Of a stretch of DNA of 64,000 nt, positions 1 through 7,334 are shown piece after piece. Made by a program: the position numbers and the translations under genes. Within the stretch, counting starts at the first letter, position 1. Each line of letters opens with the position of its first letter. The stretch is taken from assembly GCF_035117555.1 (NCBI RefSeq), contig NZ_JAYKPK010000009.1, positions 62,001-126,000 on the forward strand, read 5' to 3'. Below the pieces are notes generated by a model. The model was not told the DNA's origin. It saw nothing but the letters and a program-made list of their open reading frames with translations, and did no database searches. This stretch comes from Yoonia sp035117555. Its GTDB lineage: Bacteria; Pseudomonadota; Alphaproteobacteria; Rhodobacterales; Rhodobacteraceae.

Positions 1-310
1 TCCGCGCGTACATCAGCCACATGCCGATGGCGTAACCGCCAAGGCCGAAAAACGCGAAATGCCCAAGGCTCAGGATACCGCAATAACCCCAGACCACATC
101 CATCGCGATGGCGATCAGACACAGGCACAAAGTCATGCCCAGCACTTTGATCATGCTGGTGGACATCAGCCCGCTTCCCAAGCCTTCGGACAGCAATGTC
201 ACGATCAGGGTGAACAGGCCCAGAAGGCCGATGAACCACAGAACGGATGGGTTATCGCGCAGAAAGCTGCGGCGCGGCGTGGTGGTGTGTTGCGTGGTCA
301 TGGTGGTCAT
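1..310 (-). CDS. urtC: Urea ABC transporter permease UrtC (partial, N-terminal part)
   Basis: Inner-membrane permease of the urea ABC importer, pairing with UrtB. Only about the first 100 residues are in the window; the gene runs off the left edge. The reading begins MTTMTTQHTT, has a short cytoplasmic stretch, then hydrophobic helices followed by a VWGYCGILSLGHFAFFGLGG segment typical of LivM/UrtC permeases. The start lies only 4 bases after the urtB stop, so the two are translated from one message. A second in-frame ATG three codons later (position 301) is an alternative start. The UrtC assignment rests on the membrane motif plus the urtA-urtB context. Confidence 0.9.
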   Translation of the reverse strand, partial: MTTMTTQHTTTPRRSFLRDNPSVLWFIGLLGLFTLIVTLLSEGLGSGLMSTSMIKVLGMTLCLCLIAIAMDVVWGYCGILSLGHFAFFGLGGYAIGMWLMYAR

Positions 311-314
311 GGCG

Positions 315-2273
315 TCAATCCCCCGCCGCGCGGCCTTTGAGGGCGACAATGCCCTTGGGCCGGAATTGAATGAACAGGATGATGAACAGCACCATGAAGG
401 TCTGCGCCGCCAGCGTATTGGCCGGGTTGAACCATTCGATCCCCTTTTGCAGCGCCCCGATCAGCGCGGCACCGGCCAAAGTGCCAAACACCGACCCGAC
501 ACCGCCGACGACAACGGTCATGAAGCTTTGCACGATGTAATTGGCCCCCATCTCTGACGTGACCTGTGCGACCAGCCCGATGGCGACACCCGCCACACCG
601 GCGATGCCCGACCCCAGACCAAAGGTCAGCATATTGATCCGGTCGGGGTTGATCCCCATGCTGGCCGCCATGCCGGGGTTCTGGGTGACGGCGCGCACCT
701 CTAGCCCCAACCTTGTGCGGTTGAGGATGTAGAGCAAGAGCAGCAGAAACATCCCTGCCATCACGAAAATCCCGACACGCACGGCGGCGACGGACACCAG
801 ATCATTGACCTGAATAGCCCCCGCCAGCCAATCGGGTGCGGTCAGCGGGCGGGCCTGTGTGCCAAAGATATTCTTGGCCAGTTGCTGCAAGGCGATCGAG
901 ATGCCGAAAGTGGCCAGCAGGGTTTCCAATGGTCGTGTGTAAAGATGCCGGATCACCAGCCGTTCCATCACCACACCCGCCAGAAAGGTCACGGCAAAGG
1001 CCAAAGGCAGGGCGACGGCAAGCGATGCGGTATAATTGGGGATGATCGTCTGGACGACATAGCCGGTATAGGCGCCCATCATGATGAATTCACCATGCGC
1101 CATATTGATGACGCGCATCACGCCAAAGGTGATCGCAAGGCCAATCGCGGCAAGGAAAAAGATCGAGGCCAGCGACAGGGCATCAAAGCTCAGGCTCAGA
1201 AACTGGAACAAGGCGACCTTGGTTGTCGTGCTGCTCTGCGCGGCACGCACTGCATCGGTCACCGTGGCATCAGGTTCCAGATATGTATCGAAGAAGACAT
1301 ATTGCGATACGGCATCGGCCATATCAGCTTCTGTCACCAAGGGCGGGACGGTGCCTGCATCTTCCAGCGCCTGATAGGCCCGGATGCGGCTAGCATCATT
1401 GTCCAGATCATGGATTGGCACGCCGCCGACCGCGCCATCGACGATATTGCCGCGCAAAGCGTCACGGATCGCATTGCGCCCCGGTGCGGGTGGCGCAAGG
1501 TTTGCCGCGACCAGCACGTCATAGGCGGCGGTCAGGGCCATATCCTCGCCCAGTGTCTTGATCCGGGCGATGTTCACATCGTCAGGCAAGCTGTCGGCAA
1601 ATTCGGCGCGGGTCTGCAAAAGCTGGTTCAGCACAGAACGCGCCGGCGTGCTGACATCGCCGCGCAGGGCATCGATGGCCGCAACTCGCGTGGCACTGTC
1701 CTGATCATAGCGCGCGACCAGCAAAGCAATCAGCCGGTCCATGCGGGCGGCAATCGCGGGCACCTCTTCCTCTGCACGCGCTGCGCGGATCGCAGGCAAT
1801 TGATCCGGGTCCGGGCTGCGCGCGGCGGAATCCAACGCGGCAATCCGGCGGTCGGCCTCAGGATGGGTCAGTTCAAACGCGACCAAAGCCGCGCCGATTT
1901 CACGCTGCACCCCGGCATTCGGGCGGATCTGCGTGACATCGCGGGTGCTGACGGTGGCGACCTCGGCCCCGGTGTCGATATCGATCAGCGTGACATTGCC
2001 ATCCGCCTCTTGCGTAAAGAAAAACGCGCCGTCAGAGGGCCGCTGCACGACATTGCGGTCAGACCATGCCAGCAGAAAGGGCACGGTATTGGGCGCATCC
2101 GCAGCAATCAGCGCGGCCAGCACATCGTTCACAGTGGATCGCGACGGGTTTGTAACATCATTCTGCAAAGTTTGCAGAACACTTTGCAAAGTCGTGTCGG
2201 GCTGATCCTGCGCCATCAGAGGGCCAAAAACCAGCGGCCAGATCAGGGCAAAGGCGCAGAGGCAACGCAACAT
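315..2273 (-). CDS. urtB: Urea ABC transporter permease UrtB
   Basis: Permease subunit of the urea importer, 652 residues with the chosen start. It opens with a signal-like segment (MLRCLCAFALIWPLVFGPLMA), then about 330 residues of extracytoplasmic region, then a LivH-type permease domain of about 290 residues starting near LASIFFLAAIGLAITFGVMR and ending in hydrophobic helices. This long N-terminal extension is normal for UrtB and separates it from ordinary LivH proteins. The frame is open 22 codons further upstream and would overlap urtA, but the ATG at 2273 places the signal peptide at the N-terminus. Co-transcribed with urtA (62-base gap) and urtC. Confidence 0.93.
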   Translation of the reverse strand: MLRCLCAFALIWPLVFGPLMAQDQPDTTLQSVLQTLQNDVTNPSRSTVNDVLAALIAADAPNTVPFLLAWSDRNVVQRPSDGAFFFTQEADGNVTLIDIDTGAEVATVSTRDVTQIRPNAGVQREIGAALVAFELTHPEADRRIAALDSAARSPDPDQLPAIRAARAEEEVPAIAARMDRLIALLVARYDQDSATRVAAIDALRGDVSTPARSVLNQLLQTRAEFADSLPDDVNIARIKTLGEDMALTAAYDVLVAANLAPPAPGRNAIRDALRGNIVDGAVGGVPIHDLDNDASRIRAYQALEDAGTVPPLVTEADMADAVSQYVFFDTYLEPDATVTDAVRAAQSSTTTKVALFQFLSLSFDALSLASIFFLAAIGLAITFGVMRVINMAHGEFIMMGAYTGYVVQTIIPNYTASLAVALPLAFAVTFLAGVVMERLVIRHLYTRPLETLLATFGISIALQQLAKNIFGTQARPLTAPDWLAGAIQVNDLVSVAAVRVGIFVMAGMFLLLLLYILNRTRLGLEVRAVTQNPGMAASMGINPDRINMLTFGLGSGIAGVAGVAIGLVAQVTSEMGANYIVQSFMTVVVGGVGSVFGTLAGAALIGALQKGIEWFNPANTLAAQTFMVLFIILFIQFRPKGIVALKGRAAGD

Positions 2274-2335
2274 CAGGCAGGCTTTCTGAGGGGAACAATG
2301 CGGGATGCGGGACCAAAGCCCCGCATCCCATGCGA

Positions 2336-3616
2336 TCAATAGTTCGAGGTCAACTGGACACAGGTCTCGGTCGCGGTGTCATACATCCCGCATTCCAATT
2401 CCTGCCAATCGCTGGTCCAGTTGGCGCTTTCGCTCAGGAAGGGAGACCAAGCTTCGCCCGCAACTTCCGGTGTCTGGCTGATGATATCGAACTGGCCATC
2501 GGCGCGGATTTCACCGATCAGCACGGGCTTCGACAGGTGGTGATTGGCATTCATCACGGCCATACCGCCGGTCAGATTGGGGAATTCCTGGCCCCACATG
2601 GCTTCACGCACGGCGTCCACATCGGTGGTCCCTGCCGCCTCGACCGCATTCACCCACATATTGAAGCCAATGTAATGTGCTTCCATCGGGTCATTGGTCA
2701 CGCGGTCGGTATCGCCGATGAATTCATGCCAGGCGGTGATAAACGCTTCGTTTTCGGGTGTATCGGCGGACATGAAGTAATTCCAGGCCGCGAGATGGCC
2801 GACCAGACGCGATGTGTCCAGACCCGACAATTCTTCTTCCCCAACCGAGAAAGCGACGACAGGAATATCAGCGGCGCTGACACCTTGGGCCGCGAGTTCG
2901 GTGTAGAACCCGACGTTCGCGTCACCATTGATGGTGGAGATCACGCCGACCTGTTTGCCACCGGCACCCAGATTGACCACGTCAGAGACGATTGTCGACC
3001 AATCGGCATGGCCGAAGGGGGTGTAGTTGACGAAGATATCTTCGGCGGCAATGCCTTTGGACAGCAGGTAGGATTCCAGAATGGCATTGGTCGTGCGCGG
3101 ATAGACGTAATCGGTGCCCAGCAGGGCAAAGCTTTCAACACCCAATTCGTCGATGAAATAATCCACTGCGGGGATCGCCTGCTGGTTCGGGGCTGCGCCG
3201 GTGTAGAACACGTTGCGCGAGCTTTCCTGGCCTTCATATTGCACCGGATAGAAGAACAGACCGTTCAGTTCCTCCAGCACCGGCAGCAGCGCTTTGCGGC
3301 TGACCGATGTCCATGCGCCGAAGATGACATCAACCTCATCAACGGTCAGCAATTGCCGGGTCAGTTCGGCGAACAATGGCCAGTCGGATGCCGGGTCCAC
3401 GACCACAGCTTCCAACTCGCAGCCCAGCACTCCACCTTTGGCATTCTGTTCGGCGACCAGCATCTGCATCACATCGCGCAGGGTGGTTTCCGAAATCGCC
3501 ATGCTGCCGGACAGGGAATGCAGCACGCCGACCTTGATCGGGCATGCGGCCTGTGCGTTTGCAGTGCTCGTCAGCGCGGCAAAAGCGGCTGCCGACAGTA
3601 AAGTCTTTTTCAACAT
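2336..3616 (-). CDS. urtA: Urea ABC transporter substrate-binding protein UrtA
   Basis: Periplasmic urea-binding protein, 426 residues, first gene of the urt operon. A cleavable signal peptide (MLKKTLLSAAAFAALTSTANA) is followed by the type-I periplasmic fold; the IKVGVLHSLSGSMAISE opening and LEELNGLFFYPVQYEGQESS segment are characteristic of UrtA/AmiC-like receptors. CTCAGGAGC lies about 10 bases before the ATG as ribosome binding site. It captures urea for UrtBC(DE); the ATPase genes are beyond the left edge. In other bacteria the operon is induced under nitrogen limitation; the two palindromes upstream are candidate control sites, but I cannot assign a regulator. Confidence 0.96.
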   Translation of the reverse strand: MLKKTLLSAAAFAALTSTANAQAACPIKVGVLHSLSGSMAISETTLRDVMQMLVAEQNAKGGVLGCELEAVVVDPASDWPLFAELTRQLLTVDEVDVIFGAWTSVSRKALLPVLEELNGLFFYPVQYEGQESSRNVFYTGAAPNQQAIPAVDYFIDELGVESFALLGTDYVYPRTTNAILESYLLSKGIAAEDIFVNYTPFGHADWSTIVSDVVNLGAGGKQVGVISTINGDANVGFYTELAAQGVSAADIPVVAFSVGEEELSGLDTSRLVGHLAAWNYFMSADTPENEAFITAWHEFIGDTDRVTNDPMEAHYIGFNMWVNAVEAAGTTDVDAVREAMWGQEFPNLTGGMAVMNANHHLSKPVLIGEIRADGQFDIISQTPEVAGEAWSPFLSESANWTSDWQELECGMYDTATETCVQLTSNY

Positions 3617-3933
3617 GAAAAATATGCTCCTGAGGTTACGCTGCGGGCCGCAGGATGGGTCGGGTTGAAAATATGCAGGGTCAAACCATGTCCTCGATCA
3701 GCAGCAGAAATGTTGCGCATGTCCGGCATCGGGTCTGGGAGGATCGTCCTGCCGGACATGCTTGGGTCGCTTTCGTGCCCAGATCATTGGCCGGAGCGTA
3801 GACCATCGCAATTCCCGCAGCAGGACACGGGATCGTTATCTGCCGTGAAATGAGGCAGTGCTTAAATATTAAGCACCGCAGACTACATATGCCCGCGTTT
3901 TACGCCGCAGCGCAGCGCAACACGCGGGAGAAT
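3617..3933. promoter_or_regulatory. urtA upstream region with two inverted repeats
   Basis: Non-coding stretch upstream of urtA. Two inverted repeats stand out. (1) GCATGTCCGGCA at 3717-3728 and its exact complement TGCCGGACATGC at 3750-3761, 12-bp arms around a 21-base spacer, about 100-145 bases upstream of urtA. (2) 3858-3876, arms GTGCTTAA and TTAAGCAC around ATA. Neither matches the NtrC consensus that I know. They could be operators or a leader stem-loop; function is inference from symmetry and position only. I see no credible gene here. Confidence 0.5.
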
Positions 3934-3949
3934 CTTCCCCGCGGGGAAG
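3934..3949. repeat. 16-bp perfect palindrome, second copy of terminator core
   Basis: CTTCCCCGCGGGGAAG, identical to the core of the terminator palindrome at 3963-3990, 13 bases away from it. On the minus strand it follows the T-run of the terminator. The left arm of either copy could pair with the right arm of the other, giving alternative hairpins. Confidence 0.7.
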
Positions 3950-3962
3950 GTATCATAAAAAA

Positions 3963-3990
3963 GCCACCCTTCCCCGCGGGGAAGGGTGGC
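3963..3990 (-). terminator. Rho-independent terminator downstream of the GlsB-family gene
   Basis: A perfect 28-bp palindrome (outer arms GCCACCC/GGGTGGC, core CTTCCCCGCGGGGAAG) followed on the minus strand by TTTTTT (3962-3957). It lies 46 bases beyond the stop of the minus-strand gene ending at 4036. Stem strength plus the U-run makes this the clearest intrinsic terminator in the window. Confidence 0.85.
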
Positions 3991-4035
3991 ACATTCTGCT
4001 GGATGGCGCCGCGCAATCAGCACGGACCGCCGCAA

Positions 4036-4290
4036 TCAGGCGCGTTTGATCAGACGGATCAGGAAGAGCAGGATAACCGCACCAATCGTCGCATGGATGA
4101 TCGCACCGACGATGCCGCTGCCAATGCTCAATCCGATTTGCGGGAACAGGAAACTGGCGACAAAGGCACCAACGATCCCGACCACGATATTCCCCAACAA
4201 ACCAAACCCAAACCCCTTGACGATCAAACCTGCCAGCCAACCGGCGATAGCACCAATGATCAGGGTGATCAGTAAACCTTCGAGTGTCAT
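4036..4290 (-). CDS. GlsB/YeaQ/YmgE family stress-response membrane protein
   Basis: Small inner-membrane protein of 84 residues, often labelled transglycosylase-associated protein. It is almost entirely hydrophobic with three Gly-rich helices; the GAIAGWLAGLIVKGFGFGLL and GNIVVGIVGAFVASFL segments are the family signature. The chosen ATG gives MTLEGLLITL with AAGGAC about 8 bases upstream; an ATG 8 codons earlier lacks such a site. Expressed alone: its own terminator follows and the next gene is divergent. Homologues are induced by stress or stationary phase, but the molecular function is unknown. Confidence 0.9.
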   Translation of the reverse strand: MTLEGLLITLIIGAIAGWLAGLIVKGFGFGLLGNIVVGIVGAFVASFLFPQIGLSIGSGIVGAIIHATIGAVILLFLIRLIKRA

Positions 4291-4582
4291 TCTTTGTGTC
4301 CTTCGCCCCACCATTGAAATTCACAGGTCAGTCACATACTGCCTGCCGCCGAACCGGATCAAAGAGCGGGGGTCTCTGCCGGTCTGCAACTCTGACTTTA
4401 TCACAAACTACATGACGCCGGTGTTGCGATTTTTTGCGTCGCTTACATCCGGGCCGCGCTCATTAACGCAGCGCATCGCATTTGGTTCCATCACAGCTCT
4501 GCGCTTGTTGCACCGCATGCGGTTGACGCCTGCAGGCATGCGATCTACCGCTGTCCTCAAGGCCGCATGAAAGGACCAGCCC
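4291..4582. other. Divergent intergenic region between GlsB-family and acr3 genes
   Basis: About 290 bases that must hold both promoters. TTGACG near 4523 followed about 17 bases later by a weak -10-like stretch could drive acr3, but this is weak. No ArsR-like operator was recognised and no arsR gene is nearby. I see no RNA gene. Confidence 0.3.
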
Positions 4583-5659
4583 ATGCCTGCATTTGAACGG
4601 TATCTTTCAATCTGGGTCGCGCTGGCGATTGTCGCAGGCATTGCGCTGGGTCAGATCGCGCCCGGGCTAGTGCGGTTTCTGGCGGGCCTTGAATATGGAT
4701 CAGTGAATTTCGTCGTCGCCGTGCTGATCTGGGCGATGGTTTATCCGATGATGGTATCGGTGGATTTCCGATCCCTCGCCCGCGTGCATGAACGCCCCAA
4801 AGGCATGATTATCACGCTGGCGGTCAATTGGTTGATCAAACCTTTCACCATGGCGCTGCTGGGTGTCATCTTCTTTGACTATGTCTTTGCCCCCTTTATC
4901 GCACCCGGCACATCCGGCCAGTATATCGCGGGTCTGATCCTGCTGGGGGCGGCACCCTGCACGGCGATGGTCTTTGTCTGGTCCCAACTGACCAAAGGCG
5001 ATCCGAATTACACGCTGGCGCAGGTGTCGCTGAACGATGCGATCATGGTCTTTGCCTATGCGCCCATCGTGGCGCTACTGCTTGGCGTCACGGATATCAC
5101 TGTGCCATGGGAAACGCTGGTGCTGTCGGTCGTGCTTTATGTCGTGATCCCGCTTGGCGCCGGTATCCTGACGCGGGTCTGGATGACGCAGGGGGCAGCG
5201 GATACGGAACAGGTGATCAGCGCCTTCACCGCCCGTGTGAAACCTTTCTCGATCATCGGTCTGCTGGCGACGGTCATGTTGCTGTTTGGCTTTCAGGGCG
5301 AGGTGATCCTGTCCCAGCCTTTCATTATCCTGCTGATCGCGGTGCCGTTGCTCATTCAGTCCTATGGCATGTTCGCCATCGCCTATTGGGCGGCCAAGGC
5401 GTGGCGGGTGCCGCATAATATCGCCGCCCCCTGCGCGCTGATCGGGACGTCGAATTTCTTTGAACTGGCGGTGGCTGTGGCCATCGGGCTGTTCGGCCTG
5501 AATTCCATCGCGGCACTGGTGACTGTTGTCGGCGTGCTGGTCGAAGTGCCCGTGATGCTGACCCTCGTCTGGTTCGCCAATAGAACGCAGCATTGGTTTC
5601 CTGCGATGACCAAGACCGGACCTGTGGCGTCAGGGAGGAAGCATGATCAACCTGAATGA
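4583..5659 (+). CDS. acr3: Acr3 family arsenite efflux permease
   Basis: Inner-membrane secondary transporter of 358 residues with about ten helices, belonging to the BART superfamily. The family hallmark GAAPCTAMVFVWSQLTKGD (Cys126, the conserved helix-4 cysteine) and the late GVLVEVPVMLTLV segment carrying the conserved Glu are both present. In characterised members it expels As(III) or Sb(III) using the proton gradient. AAAGGA lies 8 bases before the ATG. The usual partners arsR, arsC and arsH are absent here; instead its 3' end overlaps the next gene, a PLP aldolase, by 17 bases, so the two are probably translated together. The real substrate may therefore differ from arsenite. Confidence 0.88.
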   Translation: MPAFERYLSIWVALAIVAGIALGQIAPGLVRFLAGLEYGSVNFVVAVLIWAMVYPMMVSVDFRSLARVHERPKGMIITLAVNWLIKPFTMALLGVIFFDYVFAPFIAPGTSGQYIAGLILLGAAPCTAMVFVWSQLTKGDPNYTLAQVSLNDAIMVFAYAPIVALLLGVTDITVPWETLVLSVVLYVVIPLGAGILTRVWMTQGAADTEQVISAFTARVKPFSIIGLLATVMLLFGFQGEVILSQPFIILLIAVPLLIQSYGMFAIAYWAAKAWRVPHNIAAPCALIGTSNFFELAVAVAIGLFGLNSIAALVTVVGVLVEVPVMLTLVWFANRTQHWFPAMTKTGPVASGRKHDQPE

Positions 5660-6797
5660 ATATGACGTCGGCTATGACATCCCCGCCCTGCCCGGCATGG
5701 ATGAAGCGGATATTCAGACACCATGTCTGGTGCTGGACCTTGATGCGCTGGAACGCAATATCCGCAAGATGGGCGATTTCGCGCGGTCTCACGGAATGCG
5801 CCACCGTGTGCATGGCAAGATGCATAAATCCGTGGACGTCGCCTTGCTGCAGGAAAAACTGGGCGGCGCGGTCGGTGTCTGCTGCCAGAAAGTGTCAGAG
5901 GCCGAGGTTTTCGCCCGTGGCGGTATCAAGGATCTGCTGATCAGCAATCAGGTCCGCGATCCGGCCAAGATCGACCGTCTCGCACGGATCCCCAAATTTG
6001 GCGCGCGCACGATCTGCTGCGTCGATGATCCCGACAATATTGGCGAATTGTCCGCCGCCGCGCAGAAACACGGCACGACCATCGACGTTCTTGTCGAAAT
6101 CGACGTCGGCGCAGGCCGTTGTGGTGTCGCCTATGGCGCGCCCGTGGTCGCATTGGCCAAAGCCATCGCCGCCGCACCGGGGCTGACCTATGCGGGCATT
6201 CAGGCCTATCAAGGCGCGATGCAGCATCTGACGACCTACGAAGAACGGCAGGCCAAGGCCGAAAGGGTTGTCGACCAAGTCCGCGCGACGCTGGCGATGT
6301 TGCAAGCCGAAAGCATCGCATCCGAAATCGTCAGCGGTGGCGGCACCGGGTCTTACCGCTTTGAGGCCGCATCAGGCGTGTTCAACGAATTGCAATGCGG
6401 GTCCTATGCTTTCATGGATGCCGATTATGGCCGTGTGCTCGACAAGGACGGCAACAGGCTGGATCAGGGCGAATGGGAAAACGCCCTGTTCATCCTGACC
6501 TCGGTGATGAGCCATGTGAAGCCGGATATCGCCATCGTCGATGCCGGGCTGAAAGTGCAATCCGTCGACAGTGGGTTGCCGTTGATCCATGGCCGCGATG
6601 ATCTGCGCTATACTCAATGTTCCGACGAACATGGCACGGTCGCCGATCCTCAGGGCGTGCTGAACATCAATGACCGGCTGAAACTGATCCCCGGCCATTG
6701 CGACCCGACCTGCAACCTGCATGATTGGTATGTCGGGCTGCGCGGCGGCAAAGTCGAGGTGGTCTGGCCGGTTTCTGCCCGTGGCAAAGCCTACTGA
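5643..6797 (+). CDS. DSD1-family PLP enzyme, 3-hydroxy-D-aspartate aldolase-like (BhcC type)
   Basis: Fold-III (alanine-racemase-like) PLP enzyme of 384 residues. The N-terminal barrel carries the PLP lysine in RVHGKMHKS (Lys59), the phosphate-binding GGGTGSY loop, and a C-terminal His/Cys metal site in GHCDPTCNLHDWYV. These are features of D-threonine aldolase and D-serine dehydratase; the overall sequence is closest, from memory, to BhcC, which cleaves (3R)-hydroxy-D-aspartate to glyoxylate and glycine in the beta-hydroxyaspartate cycle. The other bhc genes (bhcA, B, D, R) are not here, so this may be a stand-alone paralogue. GGGAGGAAGC gives a strong ribosome site inside the acr3 3' end. 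Confidence 0.85.
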   Translation: MINLNEYDVGYDIPALPGMDEADIQTPCLVLDLDALERNIRKMGDFARSHGMRHRVHGKMHKSVDVALLQEKLGGAVGVCCQKVSEAEVFARGGIKDLLISNQVRDPAKIDRLARIPKFGARTICCVDDPDNIGELSAAAQKHGTTIDVLVEIDVGAGRCGVAYGAPVVALAKAIAAAPGLTYAGIQAYQGAMQHLTTYEERQAKAERVVDQVRATLAMLQAESIASEIVSGGGTGSYRFEAASGVFNELQCGSYAFMDADYGRVLDKDGNRLDQGEWENALFILTSVMSHVKPDIAIVDAGLKVQSVDSGLPLIHGRDDLRYTQCSDEHGTVADPQGVLNINDRLKLIPGHCDPTCNLHDWYVGLRGGKVEVVWPVSARGKAY

Positions 6798-6805
6798 CGT
6801 AGGCG

Positions 6806-6843
6806 CCTCCCGGCGGGGAGTATTTTTGGAAAAAAGAAGATGG
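6806..6843 (+). repeat. Family-A palindromic element, acting as terminator of the aldolase gene
   Basis: CTCCCGGCGGGGAG hairpin then TATTTTTGGAAAAAAGAAGA. It begins 8 bases after the stop of the plus-strand aldolase gene, in the orientation that places the hairpin before the T-run, so it probably also terminates transcription. Same family as the copies at 12839, 23769, 26318, 28219, 42229 and 47685. Confidence 0.8.
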
Positions 6844-6860
6844 GACGCGGGGGAAAGGTT

Positions 6861-7334
6861 TTAGCCCGCGATTACAAGGTAGGGGGTCGGGAAGTGATGT
6901 TCTTCCAGATTGGCACCATCTCCAATCCGGTCGATCACGGCGAAAAGGCCGGGACCTGACAAAGGCGTCAGCACGCCATGCCAGATGTTGCGGTGGATAT
7001 TGATCCCCTCGCCCTTTGCTGTGAGGAAGACCTGCGGGATGAGATCATCGCCTGCGACCACGACCAGAAAGCCATCCATGCTCATCGGGATGAAAGCTTG
7101 CGAGCCCAAAGGATGCCGTTCGATCAGGTCGAGCTGATAGGGCAATTGCCGTAGCTCTGAACGGAACAGGCTGATGCCAACCTTGCCCTCCGTGACATCC
7201 ACCTGCGCGCGGTCGTGGAACCGGCCACAAAGCCCGGCATTGATGATCTTGTCGGGCGCGCCGTCACAATTCAGCACATCGCCGAAAGGGGCGAAGTCGG
7301 CGGCGGTCAGGGGCCGTATCATGATATCCTTCAT
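6861..7334 (-). CDS. allA: Ureidoglycolate lyase AllA
   Basis: Cytosolic enzyme of 157 residues that splits ureidoglycolate into glyoxylate and urea, the last ring-derived step of allantoin breakdown. A cupin-like fold is indicated by ERHPLGSQAFIPM, the EGINIHRNIWHGVLTPL segment and a C-terminal FAVIDRIGDGANLEEHHF stretch, all AllA hallmarks. The start overlaps the stop of the upstream puuE-uraD gene as ATGA (translational coupling). An ATG 4 codons downstream (7322) has a better AAGGA site and is an alternative start, but the longer form matches the usual length at the N-terminus. The urea released could feed the nitrogen pool also served by urtABC. Confidence 0.95.
   Translation of the reverse strand: MKDIMIRPLTAADFAPFGDVLNCDGAPDKIINAGLCGRFHDRAQVDVTEGKVGISLFRSELRQLPYQLDLIERHPLGSQAFIPMSMDGFLVVVAGDDLIPQVFLTAKGEGINIHRNIWHGVLTPLSGPGLFAVIDRIGDGANLEEHHFPTPYLVIAG

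Noticed and set aside
2274..2339. N-terminal extension of UrtB overlapping urtA
   Set aside because: The added 22 residues would bury the signal peptide; the ATG at 2273 is better.
882..2342. Long plus-strand open frame opposite urtB
   Set aside because: His/Arg/Gln-rich low-complexity translation typical of shadow frames; urtB is well supported.
2330..3601. Long open frame on the plus strand opposite urtA (about 420 codons)
   Set aside because: The minus strand encodes a full UrtA with signal peptide and motifs; the opposite frame is a by-product of GC-rich codon bias with no recognisable protein features.
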